Below are positions 1 through 5,533 of a stretch of 5,953 bases of DNA, piece after piece. The position numbers and the translations under genes are program-made. Numbering within the stretch: position 1 is the stretch's first letter; each line of letters opens with the position of its first letter. Below the pieces are notes generated by a model, which was not told the DNA's origin, did no database searches, and worked only from the letters and a program-made list of their open reading frames with translations. This DNA is from Phycisphaerae bacterium SM23_33 (GTDB taxonomy: Bacteria > Planctomycetota > Phycisphaerae > SM23-33), in NCBI GenBank assembly GCA_001303665.1, contig LJUF01000226.1, positions 1-5,953 of the forward strand, read 5' to 3'.

Positions 1-259
1 CAGGAGCGATTCAACGCACGGCCGAGCGGCTTCAGACGGTCTATTTTCGGCCCCTGCTGCATCCGGGAGCACGGTGCAGCCAGATCGGGCTGGGCAGCAT
101 CCCGCCACGGGATTCCTTCGACGAGCCGGCGCCTGCCGCAGCGCAGCCAAGGCAGCCGGCAAGGCGAGCCGGAGCAACTCAGCGTGCCCGCAGGCGACCG
201 TTGCGGCGACCGGCCGTGCGCGACAGAATGGGCCGGCGAATCCAGCCGGTGAGGCCCGC
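1..259 (+). other. 5' flank, possible 3' end of an upstream gene
   Basis: All three forward frames are open across most of this stretch, so composition alone does not identify a gene. The frame beginning at base 3 ends at a TGA (261-263) that overlaps the ATG of the next gene as ATGA, the usual arrangement for translationally coupled genes. That frame therefore could be the tail of an upstream gene cut by the window edge. Its first 40 or so codons look protein-like, but the rest becomes a low-complexity run of Arg, Pro and Ala, which is typical of an out-of-frame reading in GC-rich DNA. I do not recognise a family. It could equally be plain intergenic DNA. A GTG at 74 in frame with the next gene would extend that protein by 62 residues, but the extension is also Arg/Ala-rich and unlike the family. 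Confidence 0.25.
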
Positions 260-1366
260 ATGAACTTTCGCGAGATGAACCTGGCCGTCTTCCAGCGCAA
301 GCCTGTGCCGCACGTGTTCTTCCAGCCGCGGTTCGAGCCATACGTCGCCTGGCAGCGCCGCTTCGGCCGGCTGCCGGCGGAGGTCGCCGGGCTGGACCTG
401 CCGGCGATCTACGACCACGTGGGGGCGTCCATGCGGACGGTGCACTACTACACCGGCCAGCCCGACCCCATCGAACGCTCGTGGGCGCCGGAGGTGAAGG
501 TCAGCCACCGGCGCCAGGGCGACCTGGAGCGGACGCGCTACGACACCCCGCACGGCCCGCTGTTCGCCACCAGCAAGTGGACCGTGGACGAGACGTGGCG
601 GACGGTGGAGTGGCCGGCCAAGACGGCCGACGACCTGCCGGCGTTGCGCTGGCTGCTCCAGCGACAGGTCATCCGCTTCAACGGCGAGAAGTACCGCGTC
701 GGCAAGGCCTACATCGGCGAGCGCGGCGAGGGGCACTTCTGGGTGCCCAAGAGCCCCTACTTCGCCCTGGCCCAGATGTGGTTCAGCCACGCGGACTTCA
801 TCTACGCCATGGCCGACCACCCCGCCGAGATGGCCGACCTCATGCGCATCGTCGATGACAGCTACGACGGCCTCTACCAGCAGCTGTGCGCCAGCCGCGA
901 CGTCCGCATCCTCAACTTCGGGGAGAACGTGGCCATGGCCTGGCTGTCGCCGCGCTACTACCAGCAGCACGTCGAGCCGTGGTACCACAAGCGGGCCGGC
1001 CAGCTCCGCCGCGCCGGCATCTTCACCCACGTGCACATCGACGGCCACTTCCACCCCCTGCTGCCGTACCTGAAGGACATGCCCTTCGACGGCCTGGAGG
1101 CCCTGACGCCGACCCCGCAGGGCGACGTCACGCTGGAAGAGATCAAGGAGCACATCGGCGAGAAGATCCTGGTGGACGGTATCCCGGCCGTTCTTTTCCT
1201 GGAGCACCATCCGTTCGAGCAACTCCAGCAGTGCGTGCAGCGCGTGGTGGAGCTGTTCCACCCGCGGCTTGTGCTGGGGATCTCCGACGAGCTGCCCGAG
1301 GGCGGCGGGCCGGAAGCCTTCCGCCGGCTGAAATGGGTGGCGGGTTGGTGCCGGACGCGAACCTAG
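260..1366 (+). CDS. Uroporphyrinogen decarboxylase (URO-D) superfamily protein, methyltransferase-like
   Basis: A cytoplasmic protein of 368 residues, the normal length for URO-D/MtaA/CmuA-type TIM barrels. Known members either decarboxylate uroporphyrinogen III or move methyl groups between corrinoid proteins and thiols such as coenzyme M. This one resembles the divergent environmental branch whose substrate is unknown, so I would not call it HemE. What can be seen: a GEN motif at residues 221-223 in the middle of the barrel; the segment THVHIDGHFHPLLPYL (256-271), which matches the URO-D 'H-x-C/D-G ... lP.l' strand; then a DGLEALTP strand (277-284), LEEIKEHIG (292-300), and a C-terminal helix with a final LGISDELPEGG loop (339-349). 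In zinc-dependent methyltransferases the corresponding motif is H-x-C; here it reads H-x-D (H259, D261), so thiol-methyltransferase chemistry through that zinc site is doubtful. I chose the ATG at 260 because the family homology starts there; a GGTGAGG lies just upstream (248-254). The decayed GFA gene follows after 13 bases and was probably cotranscribed. Confidence 0.85.
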   Translation: MNFREMNLAVFQRKPVPHVFFQPRFEPYVAWQRRFGRLPAEVAGLDLPAIYDHVGASMRTVHYYTGQPDPIERSWAPEVKVSHRRQGDLERTRYDTPHGPLFATSKWTVDETWRTVEWPAKTADDLPALRWLLQRQVIRFNGEKYRVGKAYIGERGEGHFWVPKSPYFALAQMWFSHADFIYAMADHPAEMADLMRIVDDSYDGLYQQLCASRDVRILNFGENVAMAWLSPRYYQQHVEPWYHKRAGQLRRAGIFTHVHIDGHFHPLLPYLKDMPFDGLEALTPTPQGDVTLEEIKEHIGEKILVDGIPAVLFLEHHPFEQLQQCVQRVVELFHPRLVLGISDELPEGGGPEAFRRLKWVAGWCRTRT

Positions 1367-1372
1367 AGGAGG
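1367..1372 (+). promoter_or_regulatory. Strong ribosome binding site of the GFA remnant
   Basis: A perfect AGGAGG, 7 bases before the ATG at 1380 and directly after the stop of the URO-D-like gene. It fixes the ancestral start of the broken gene and implies it was once the second gene of a transcript with the URO-D-like gene. Confidence 0.7.
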
Positions 1373-1379
1373 CGCAGCG

Positions 1380-1565
1380 ATGACACAGATCGAGATCCAG
1401 GGCGGCTGCATGTGCGGGCCGTTCGGTATCGCATCACAGGCCGGCCGGTGAGTTCCACAGTCTGCCATTGCCCGGACTGCCGGCGGGCCTGCGGGGCCCA
1501 GGCGGTGGCGTTCGTGACGGTAAGAGAGGACGACTTCCGCTGGGTCAAGGGCGAGCCGGGACGGC
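1380..1565 (+). pseudogene. Decayed GFA-family (DUF636) zinc protein, frameshifted and 3'-truncated
   Basis: The intact family comprises small cytoplasmic zinc proteins of about 115-140 residues, named after the glutathione-dependent formaldehyde-activating enzyme; most have no proven reaction. From the ATG at 1380 the reading is MTQIEIQGGCMCG, containing the family's first C-x-C-G motif. Reading then fails: this frame stops at a TGA (1449-1451). One base over, from about 1419, the family resumes as AVRYRITGRPVSS, then VCHCPDCRRACG with the second zinc cluster (C-x-C-x-x-C), then AFVTVREDDFRWVKGEPGRL. Restoring one G in the GGG run at about 1416-1418 (GGGG) would join the two halves. Homology ends near 1565, about 62 codons in, and the C-terminal part with the last F-C-x-x-C-G-T zinc motif is missing. 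The following sequence is the 3' end of the opposing CPBP gene. The frameshift could be a homopolymer sequencing error, but the loss of the C-terminal half is independent of it, so I call a pseudogene. Confidence 0.75.
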
Positions 1566-2357
1566 TCAGACGGTCGGCAGCAGCACCTTCAGCACGATGT
1601 CCGCCCAGAAGTGGGCGAGCATGGCGTGCTCGAGGCCCAGGCGCCAGTAGAGAAAACCGAAGGGGATCCCGGCGAGGAGGTTCAGGACGATCGTCCGGGC
1701 AACGACGGCCGCCGTCAGGGGCCAGAGCCTTGCAGCGGCCGGCAGGTGGCCGGCCGCGAACACCAGAGCTGCCAGCACGATGGCCGTCCAGAACACGGCG
1801 TGGCCGGGGGCGCGCTTCGCCTTCAGGATAAGCTTCCAAGCGCACCAGACCAGCGCCGTCATGAGGAAAAGCCTGAGGAAAAGCTCCTCCACGATGCCTC
1901 CGTAAAACGATGCCAGGAAGCCCTGCCAGCGGGCAAAGCTGAGGGAAACGGGATGGTGGGCGGGAGGCATCAGCGGCGCAAAGAGCCGGGCAGCCCCCGC
2001 GATCAGGCCGCCGACGACCAGGCCGGCCAAGGCCGCGACAGCCAAGCTGCGGCCGGGTCGCGGCGGGGCCACCGGGGCGCGATACACGAGGGCCCTGGCC
2101 AGGGGGGAGTCCAGACCCAGCGGCGCGCCCGCGCGCAGCCCCAGCCAGCCCAGCAGCACCAGCAAGACCCCAAGCTGCAAGGCCTGGGCGGCGATCAGCA
2201 GGGGCATGGGCAGGGGCGCGTCCTGAACGGGCAGCTTCAGGACGGCGGTGGCGTAAGGCATCACCATCGCCGCCGCGATGCCGCCGAGCGCCGCCCAGAA
2301 AAGGGCCAGGCGCAGGTGCCTGCCTTGGGCCTTGGATTGCTCAGGACGCGTAGCCAT
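1566..2357 (-). CDS. CPBP family intramembrane metalloprotease (CAAX/Abi type)
   Basis: A membrane protein of 263 residues, normal for the family. CPBP proteins are intramembrane proteases related to Rce1, the eukaryotic CAAX-prenyl endopeptidase; bacterial members include some linked to bacteriocin self-immunity, but most have no known substrate. The diagnostic motifs are all present: EELFLR (157-162, the EExxxR motif), FAAGH (200-204, the FxxxH motif) and HFWAD (249-253, the final H-xxx-D/N). About seven hydrophobic segments are visible at roughly 17-39, 52-74, 104-125, 146-171, 187-206, 212-236 and 243-262, with a Pro/Arg-rich cytoplasmic-type loop near 92-103 and a Lys/Arg patch at 175-184. 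The N-terminal tail is hydrophilic and positively charged. The ATG at 2357 is favoured because an in-frame TGA lies only 27 bases upstream (2382-2384); there is no obvious ribosome binding site. It converges with the GFA remnant. Neighbours give no clue to its substrate and no bacteriocin gene is visible. Confidence 0.88.
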   Translation of the reverse strand: MATRPEQSKAQGRHLRLALFWAALGGIAAAMVMPYATAVLKLPVQDAPLPMPLLIAAQALQLGVLLVLLGWLGLRAGAPLGLDSPLARALVYRAPVAPPRPGRSLAVAALAGLVVGGLIAGAARLFAPLMPPAHHPVSLSFARWQGFLASFYGGIVEELFLRLFLMTALVWCAWKLILKAKRAPGHAVFWTAIVLAALVFAAGHLPAAARLWPLTAAVVARTIVLNLLAGIPFGFLYWRLGLEHAMLAHFWADIVLKVLLPTV

Positions 2358-2438
2358 GCGGGTGTGGTTCGTAAGCGACTTTCAGAAGAGTTTGCACAGT
2401 GAGAAGACCTCCGGTCAAGGCGCGCGGGTCGCCGAGAA

Positions 2439-2475
2439 CACGAATTACACCAATTAGCACGAATTTCACGAATTA
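2439..2475 (+). repeat. Left arm: four tandem CACGAATTN 9-mers
   Basis: Reading forward, the units are CACGAATTA (2439-2447), CACCAATTAG (2448-2457, diverged and with one extra base), CACGAATTT (2458-2466) and CACGAATTA (2467-2475). A weaker half-unit, CACGAAACG, lies at 2506-2514. The arm is strikingly AT-rich in a GC-rich region. It is in inverted orientation to the tandem array at 2580-2605: CACGAATTACAC (2439-2450) is a perfect 12-bp complement of GTGTAATTCGTG in that array. The unit matches an ATTCGTGTA-type intergenic repeat I recall from other bacterial genomes, but I cannot verify that here. Confidence 0.8.
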
Positions 2476-2477
2476 TA
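2472..2477 (-). promoter_or_regulatory. Possible -10 element for the CPBP gene
   Basis: On the reverse strand this reads TATAAT, about 115 bases before the CPBP start. No convincing -35 hexamer lies 16-18 bases upstream; the nearest, TTAGCC, is 20 bases away. The hexamer overlaps the end of the AT-rich repeat arm, so the match may simply reflect repeat composition. Confidence 0.2.
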
Positions 2478-2579
2478 GCGGACTCTCTTATATTGCGGGC
2501 TAATTCACGAAACGTTCGCAAGCCCACCCACCGGGGCCTCCAATGGCCTGCGGGGAGAGGCTGCTGCCGTTTGGGTTTC

Positions 2580-2605
2580 GATTCGTGTAATTCGTGTAAT
2601 TCGTG
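2580..2605 (+). repeat. Right arm: three tandem (T)AATTCGTG 9-mers, inverted relative to the left arm
   Basis: The units are GATTCGTG (2580-2587), TAATTCGTG (2588-2596) and TAATTCGTG (2597-2605), the exact reverse complement of the left-arm unit. About 104 bases of mostly GC-rich, gene-free DNA separate the two arms. If transcribed, the arms could pair over 12 or more bases into a long-range stem; as DNA they resemble the ends of a small non-autonomous element, although no coding sequence or clear target-site duplication is seen. Confidence 0.8.
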
Positions 2606-2922
2606 GACTGATCCGTCAGAACTCCCCGCACGGCCCGCCCGCGCAGCGAGAGCCGGGAAGTCGGCCGCCCCGCGGCCGTAGCCGGCAAGCCAGGGGCCCG
2701 AGGAATACCTCGACCCGCGATTCGAACCAGCCGGGCGAGAGCCCGCAGACTCGGCCTTGGGCCGGGTAACAGATCCAGAAAGCGCCGCAGCAACGGTTCA
2801 AATGATCGCCCGTGGCTGCACGTCAACAGGATCTGCTGCGAACTCGGCGAAAGAAACGAGATCCCTCGCCATCATGGCCGGACTTGCAGCACAGATGGTC
2901 CCGTTGTAGGCTCCCGACCGTC
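2606..2922. other. Gene-free stretch with a cluster of four perfect hairpins
   Basis: No recognisable gene lies here on either strand. Four perfect or near-perfect stem-loops lie within about 105 bases: 2662-2678 (7-bp CGGCCGC/GCGGCCG stem, CCC loop), 2699-2712 (5-bp CGAGG/CCTCG stem, AATA loop), 2732-2745 (5-bp CGGGC/GCCCG stem with a GAGA, GNRA-type, tetraloop) and 2750-2766 (7-bp stem with one T-G pair, TTG loop). None is followed by a T-tract, so a simple terminator is not indicated. They may be a structured leader of the kinase gene, a small RNA, or chance in GC-rich DNA. Small frames across the repeats, some reading as tandem TNYTN-like peptides on the reverse strand, are artefacts of the repeats. 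Confidence 0.4.
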
Positions 2923-3990
2923 ATGAGCCCAAGCGACGCGCTGGTGAGCGTTTTGCGCGCAAATCAAGGCATGGCCTCAGACCTGCTCGGCTCGATCGCG
3001 GGAGAGCCGATCGCATCGCACGAGGTGGTCGCCGAGGCCGAGCTGACGGGGCACCCCGGGGCACAGGGCGACAAGCTCATCCCAACCTTCTTCTATCGAA
3101 CGCGTTCCGGCAGGACCGCAGAGATCACTGTGTTCGTGAAGCGCTCTTCGGAACGAGGCCCGTCAGAAGCCCATCACTACGCCTATCTGGCCCGGCATGC
3201 GGCCCCGATCCCGCGCATGTACGGCAGCGCCACCGACGCCCAGGGCCGGGAGATTGTCTTCCTCGAGCATCTGGACAAGGTGCTGGCCGAGGAGGATTTT
3301 GCAGGCGAGCCGGGCGCGGCCGGCCGCTTCCTGGCCCTCCTGGCACGCTTCAACAGTATTGCGGTTGAACGGCCCTATGCCGAGAAGCTGCATCGTTTCG
3401 ATCTGGGGGGCATGGTCCTGCAGCAGACACCAACTTTGGAGGAGCTGGCTCACCATGCCCCCAGCGGCCGTCTCGGCAGCCGATGCAAGCAGTTATTCGC
3501 CAACACGGAAGCTGTGCTGAATCGCCTTCAACAGAGAGCAGGCGCCCTGGCGCAGGCGGCAGGCAAGATGGAGATGGGGCTGGTCCACGGAGATTACTTT
3601 CCGCGGCACGTCGGCTGCCGTTCAGGATCTGATGAGCTGCTGACCTTCGACCTGGCGCACACGCAGTCGGCGGCGAGGTTCTTTGACGTGGCCCCCTTCG
3701 TCGGGATGCCGAAAGGCCGCTCGCCGCTCGGCCTGGCAGCAGAGAAGGCAGCCCTGGACTACCTGGCAGCCTACAACGAGATCGCGGCAGCTCGGATCTC
3801 AATGGAGCAATTCCTCAAGGAAGCCCGCGACGTGTGGCTGGCCTGGAACCTCCGCCGCCTGGGCTGGTACCTGGGCCCAGCCCTTGGCCGGGCGGGCTCC
3901 CGGAACACCGGCAGCGGTGACGAAGCGGCAGCCGAGCAGAAGAGGCGCGATCTGTGCGAGCTGCTTGAGGCAATCCTCGCGGGAAGCTGA
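2923..3990 (+). CDS. APH/choline-kinase-like phosphotransferase family protein
   Basis: A cytoplasmic kinase-fold protein of 355 residues. Family members use ATP to phosphorylate small molecules (aminoglycosides, choline, sugars, homoserine); the substrate here cannot be inferred. Visible in order: an N-lobe strand ITVFVK with the likely ATP-binding Lys73; a helix Glu82 in SEAHHYAYL (81-89); a hinge-like IVFLEHL (111-117); the catalytic loop GLVHGDYFPRHVG (219-231) with H222 and D224; and the metal-binding segment LLTFDLAHT (239-247) with D243, followed by FFDVAPF (253-259). In the usual H-x-D-xxxx-N loop the final Asn is replaced by His229, unusual for an active member. The C-terminal helical region is rich in Ala, Leu and charged residues. 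The ATG at 2923 is chosen because the preceding 37 codons, open back to a GTG at 2812, encode an Arg-rich stretch unlike the family; no strong ribosome binding site supports either start. A later ATG at 2971 is possible. It stands alone, converging with the histidine phosphatase gene. Confidence 0.75.
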   Translation: MSPSDALVSVLRANQGMASDLLGSIAGEPIASHEVVAEAELTGHPGAQGDKLIPTFFYRTRSGRTAEITVFVKRSSERGPSEAHHYAYLARHAAPIPRMYGSATDAQGREIVFLEHLDKVLAEEDFAGEPGAAGRFLALLARFNSIAVERPYAEKLHRFDLGGMVLQQTPTLEELAHHAPSGRLGSRCKQLFANTEAVLNRLQQRAGALAQAAGKMEMGLVHGDYFPRHVGCRSGSDELLTFDLAHTQSAARFFDVAPFVGMPKGRSPLGLAAEKAALDYLAAYNEIAAARISMEQFLKEARDVWLAWNLRRLGWYLGPALGRAGSRNTGSGDEAAAEQKRRDLCELLEAILAGS

Positions 3991-4159
3991 CTCGCCCGGC
4001 GTTCTGAAGGCCCTCAGCTGCGTTCGCACGCGCGGGGACGAATCCGGGGCCGCATTCACCAAAGTTACAGGCCACGGTTCAAGTCAGGGGCGTCTGGCCC
4101 GATGAAGGCCGGAGTGGGCTTCCGTAAGTGGCTTATTCATGCGTGGTTGTACGATGCCG

Positions 4160-4178
4160 GGGCCAATGGATCAGGCCC
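4160..4178 (-). terminator. Weak hairpin directly after the histidine phosphatase stop
   Basis: A 5-bp GGGCC/GGCCC stem with a 9-base loop sits immediately after the TGA of the reverse-strand gene. There is no T-tract on either side, so intrinsic termination is only a possibility. The rest of the 188-base convergent gap (3991-4178) shows no gene or other clear signal, and nothing terminator-like directly follows the kinase gene. Confidence 0.25.
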
Positions 4179-4820
4179 TCAATAGTCGTCAATCGCATCG
4201 CCAGCCGGGAGATGGGCGACATCGCCCCAGGTACCCAGTCGCCATTCGCCTTCGTGAACTTGAAGGACGTTGAGGCTGGCGTTGTAGAGCGAGAACGTGC
4301 GCCGGGCCTGGTAGTGCAGGCTGAGGGCGTGCTTGAAGAGGCTTTCCAGGACCCCACCATGGGCGACGAGCACCACTCTCTGCCCGGCGTGCTCTGCGGC
4401 GATGCGCGACGCGCACGCGACCACCCGCTCGTGGCGCTGGCGGGCCGTTTCGCCGCCGGGCGGGGCAAAGTCCCGACCTCGCCAGTAGGCTTCGTGCAGA
4501 TCGGGGTAGCGCTGCTCGATCTGCTCCCATGTCAGCCCCTCGAAGAGTCCGAAGCTCCGCTCGCGCAGCCCCGGCTCCGGGATCACTTTGTGGCCCGTGC
4601 GTCTGCCGATGGCCTCAGCCGTCTGCATTGCTCGTTTGAGGTCGCTGCTGATCAAGGCGGCGAAGCTCTCCCTTGCCACGCGCTCGGCCAGCATCTCCGC
4701 CTGCGCCACCCCTTTCGGCGATAGGTCCGGATCCTTCTGGCCCTGCAACCGGGCCTGGCGATTCCAGACCGTTTCGCCATGCCGAATGACGATCAGCTCA
4801 GCGGGTCCGTTGTCGGCCAT
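4179..4820 (-). CDS. Histidine phosphatase (phosphoglycerate mutase-like) family protein
   Basis: A cytoplasmic enzyme of 213 residues, typical of the single-domain branch that includes GpmB, PhoE and CobC (alpha-ribazole phosphatase). It hydrolyses or transfers phosphate through a phospho-histidine. The catalytic set is complete: IRHGET with H14 as nucleophile and R13; R63 in SSDLKRAMQTAE (58-69); E87 in LRERSFGLFEG (85-95), the likely general acid; and VAHGGVL (152-158) with H154. PGGET (121-125) is also typical of the family. The C-terminus (SLYNASLNVL, then a GxW strand) fits PhoE/CobC-like phosphatases rather than glycolytic dPGM, which is longer. No cobalamin gene is visible nearby, so I give no symbol. 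The ATG at 4820 has an AGGAG 9 bases upstream. It lies 27 bases downstream of the DinB-family gene on the same strand and is probably cotranscribed with it. Confidence 0.9.
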   Translation of the reverse strand: MADNGPAELIVIRHGETVWNRQARLQGQKDPDLSPKGVAQAEMLAERVARESFAALISSDLKRAMQTAEAIGRRTGHKVIPEPGLRERSFGLFEGLTWEQIEQRYPDLHEAYWRGRDFAPPGGETARQRHERVVACASRIAAEHAGQRVVLVAHGGVLESLFKHALSLHYQARRTFSLYNASLNVLQVHEGEWRLGTWGDVAHLPAGDAIDDY

Positions 4821-4829
4821 CCGTTACGG

Positions 4830-4834
4830 CTCCT
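4830..4834 (-). promoter_or_regulatory. Ribosome binding site of the histidine phosphatase gene
   Basis: AGGAG on the reverse strand, 9 bases before the ATG at 4820 and inside the 27-base gap after the DinB-family stop. It supports the chosen start and independent translation of the second gene in the pair. Confidence 0.6.
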
Positions 4835-4847
4835 GTCTGTCGGCGTC

Positions 4848-5333
4848 CTACTTCCACTCGGCGGCCGGCAATCCCCGTCGTCGAAGCTCCACGTTGAGCT
4901 CCGCCAGGTGATGCTGGAGGTGACGCAGCAGGTACAGCGCTTGTCCCAGGGCGCAATTACCCGTCCAGGGGAAGGTGGGCGGGCTGGCCAGCAGTTCGGC
5001 GTCTCCCTCCGTCCGCAGCCACTCGAGCGTCTCGGCCTCCATGGTATCCAAATGCCCCAGCATCGCTTCTGTATCCGGCAGCTCGTAAGGCTGGGCCGCT
5101 TCCCAGTTCAGGCCGAAGCGTCGTCGCTCGGAGGTGAATTGGTCGGCCGGCCAAGGCCAGGTGTAGCGCTCGGCCGACACGAGGATGTGGTAGCCGATGC
5201 GCGCGGGCAGCATCCGAGGCTCCTGGCTTGTGCGCCAACCTTCCTCCGGGAAGTTCTGAACGGCCTGGCGAACCATGCCCCAGGTGCGCCTGAAGTGATC
5301 CGCCAGAGCCTCCGTAACCGTGGTCTCGCTCAC
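4848..5333 (-). CDS. DinB-like superfamily protein
   Basis: A cytoplasmic protein of 161 residues, the usual size of DinB/YfiT-type four-helix bundles. The family binds a divalent metal through three His residues; characterised relatives include mycothiol- and bacillithiol-dependent S-transferases, while many are uncharacterised. Numbered from the chosen start, the putative ligands are H49 in RIGYHILVSAERY (45-57) and H138 plus H142 in YLLRHLQHHLAELN (134-147), an H-xxx-H pair at the usual place near the C-terminus. The Trp/Pro-rich middle and the ending RRRGLPAAEWK are also typical. The frame stays open to a TTG at 5357, but I prefer the GTG at 5333 (residue 9 of the long form): an AGGAG lies 10 bases before it and would otherwise be inside the coding region. 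A promoter with a perfect TATAAT lies about 50 bases upstream, and the histidine phosphatase gene follows. The name DinB (damage-inducible) should not be read as evidence of SOS control; I see no LexA-type box. Confidence 0.85.
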   Translation of the reverse strand: MSETTVTEALADHFRRTWGMVRQAVQNFPEEGWRTSQEPRMLPARIGYHILVSAERYTWPWPADQFTSERRRFGLNWEAAQPYELPDTEAMLGHLDTMEAETLEWLRTEGDAELLASPPTFPWTGNCALGQALYLLRHLQHHLAELNVELRRRGLPAAEWK

Positions 5334-5343
5334 GGTGTCTGCT

Positions 5344-5348
5344 CTCCT
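5344..5348 (-). promoter_or_regulatory. Ribosome binding site that decides the DinB-family start
   Basis: AGGAG within a GGAGAGGAGAG purine run on the reverse strand, ending 10 bases before the GTG at 5333. It argues against the upstream in-frame TTG at 5357, which has no such site. Confidence 0.6.
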
Positions 5349-5383
5349 CTCCGGCAAGGACGCTGCACCCCTTGTCGGAGCTG

Positions 5384-5411
5384 ATTATACGTACGAGGAA
5401 GGCCGGTTCAA
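5384..5411 (-). promoter_or_regulatory. Sigma-70-like promoter of the DinB/phosphatase pair
   Basis: On the reverse strand a TTGAAC (5411-5406, four of six consensus bases) is followed after 16 bases by a perfect TATAAT (5389-5384). Transcription would start near 5377, giving a leader of about 44 bases before the GTG at 5333. A second, better -35-like hexamer, TTGAAA, lies further upstream but is badly spaced (28 bases). This is the clearest promoter in the window. Confidence 0.5.
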
Positions 5412-5479
5412 CGACCGTTTCAAGTGGCACAATGCGGGGGCTGGGCCGCGCACACCAGCAGGCGCCAAGCACTCCGAGA

Positions 5480-5492
5480 TGCCTGTCAGGCA
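5480..5492. repeat. Perfect 13-bp dyad TGCCTGTCAGGCA
   Basis: A 6-bp perfect inverted repeat around a single central base, about 70 bases upstream of the DinB-family -35 and 41 bases after the radical SAM stop. It has the shape of a dimeric regulator's binding site, but a dyad of this size is also expected by chance now and then, and the distance from the promoter is large. Confidence 0.25.
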
Positions 5493-5510
5493 CGTCTTCA
5501 CAGCCCGTCC

Positions 5511-5528
5511 GGCCGCGTCGCGGCGGCC
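5511..5528 (-). terminator. GC-rich hairpin after the radical SAM gene
   Basis: A perfect 6-bp GGCCGC/GCGGCC stem with a 6-base loop, starting 5 bases after the stop codon. There is no T-tract, so it may act as a weak or factor-assisted terminator or protect the mRNA 3' end. Its position between two same-strand genes with their own signals fits a transcription-unit boundary. Confidence 0.4.
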
Positions 5529-5533
5529 TTCAA

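Noticed and set aside
179..1468. Long open frame on the reverse strand across the URO-D-like gene
   Set aside because: It is an antisense shadow: low-complexity Val/Leu/Arg/His-rich translation without motifs, opposite a gene with clear family motifs.
1611..2402. Forward open frame opposite the CPBP gene
   Set aside because: The translation is Gly/Gln/Arg-rich without family features; the reverse-strand reading has all three CPBP motifs and membrane segments.
2439..2605. CRISPR array
   Set aside because: The units are only 9 bases, directly abutting without spacers, and the two groups are inverted relative to each other.
2719..2728. GATTCGAACC, resembling a tRNA T-loop read on the reverse strand
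   Set aside because: The flanking bases do not form the 5-bp T-stem in either orientation and no acceptor or anticodon stems are found at tRNA spacing.
2500..2826. Small reverse-strand protein across the repeat and hairpin region
   Set aside because: Its C-terminal part is the 9-mer repeat translated as tandem TNYTN units and the rest is Arg/Pro/Leu-rich; no start signal or family match.
2812..2922. N-terminal extension of the kinase from a GTG
   Set aside because: 37 Arg-rich residues with no family resemblance and no ribosome binding site; the ATG at 2923 fits the expected protein start better.
4128..4724. Forward open frame opposite the histidine phosphatase gene
   Set aside because: The opposing frame has the complete RHG phosphatase catalytic set; this one has no motif.
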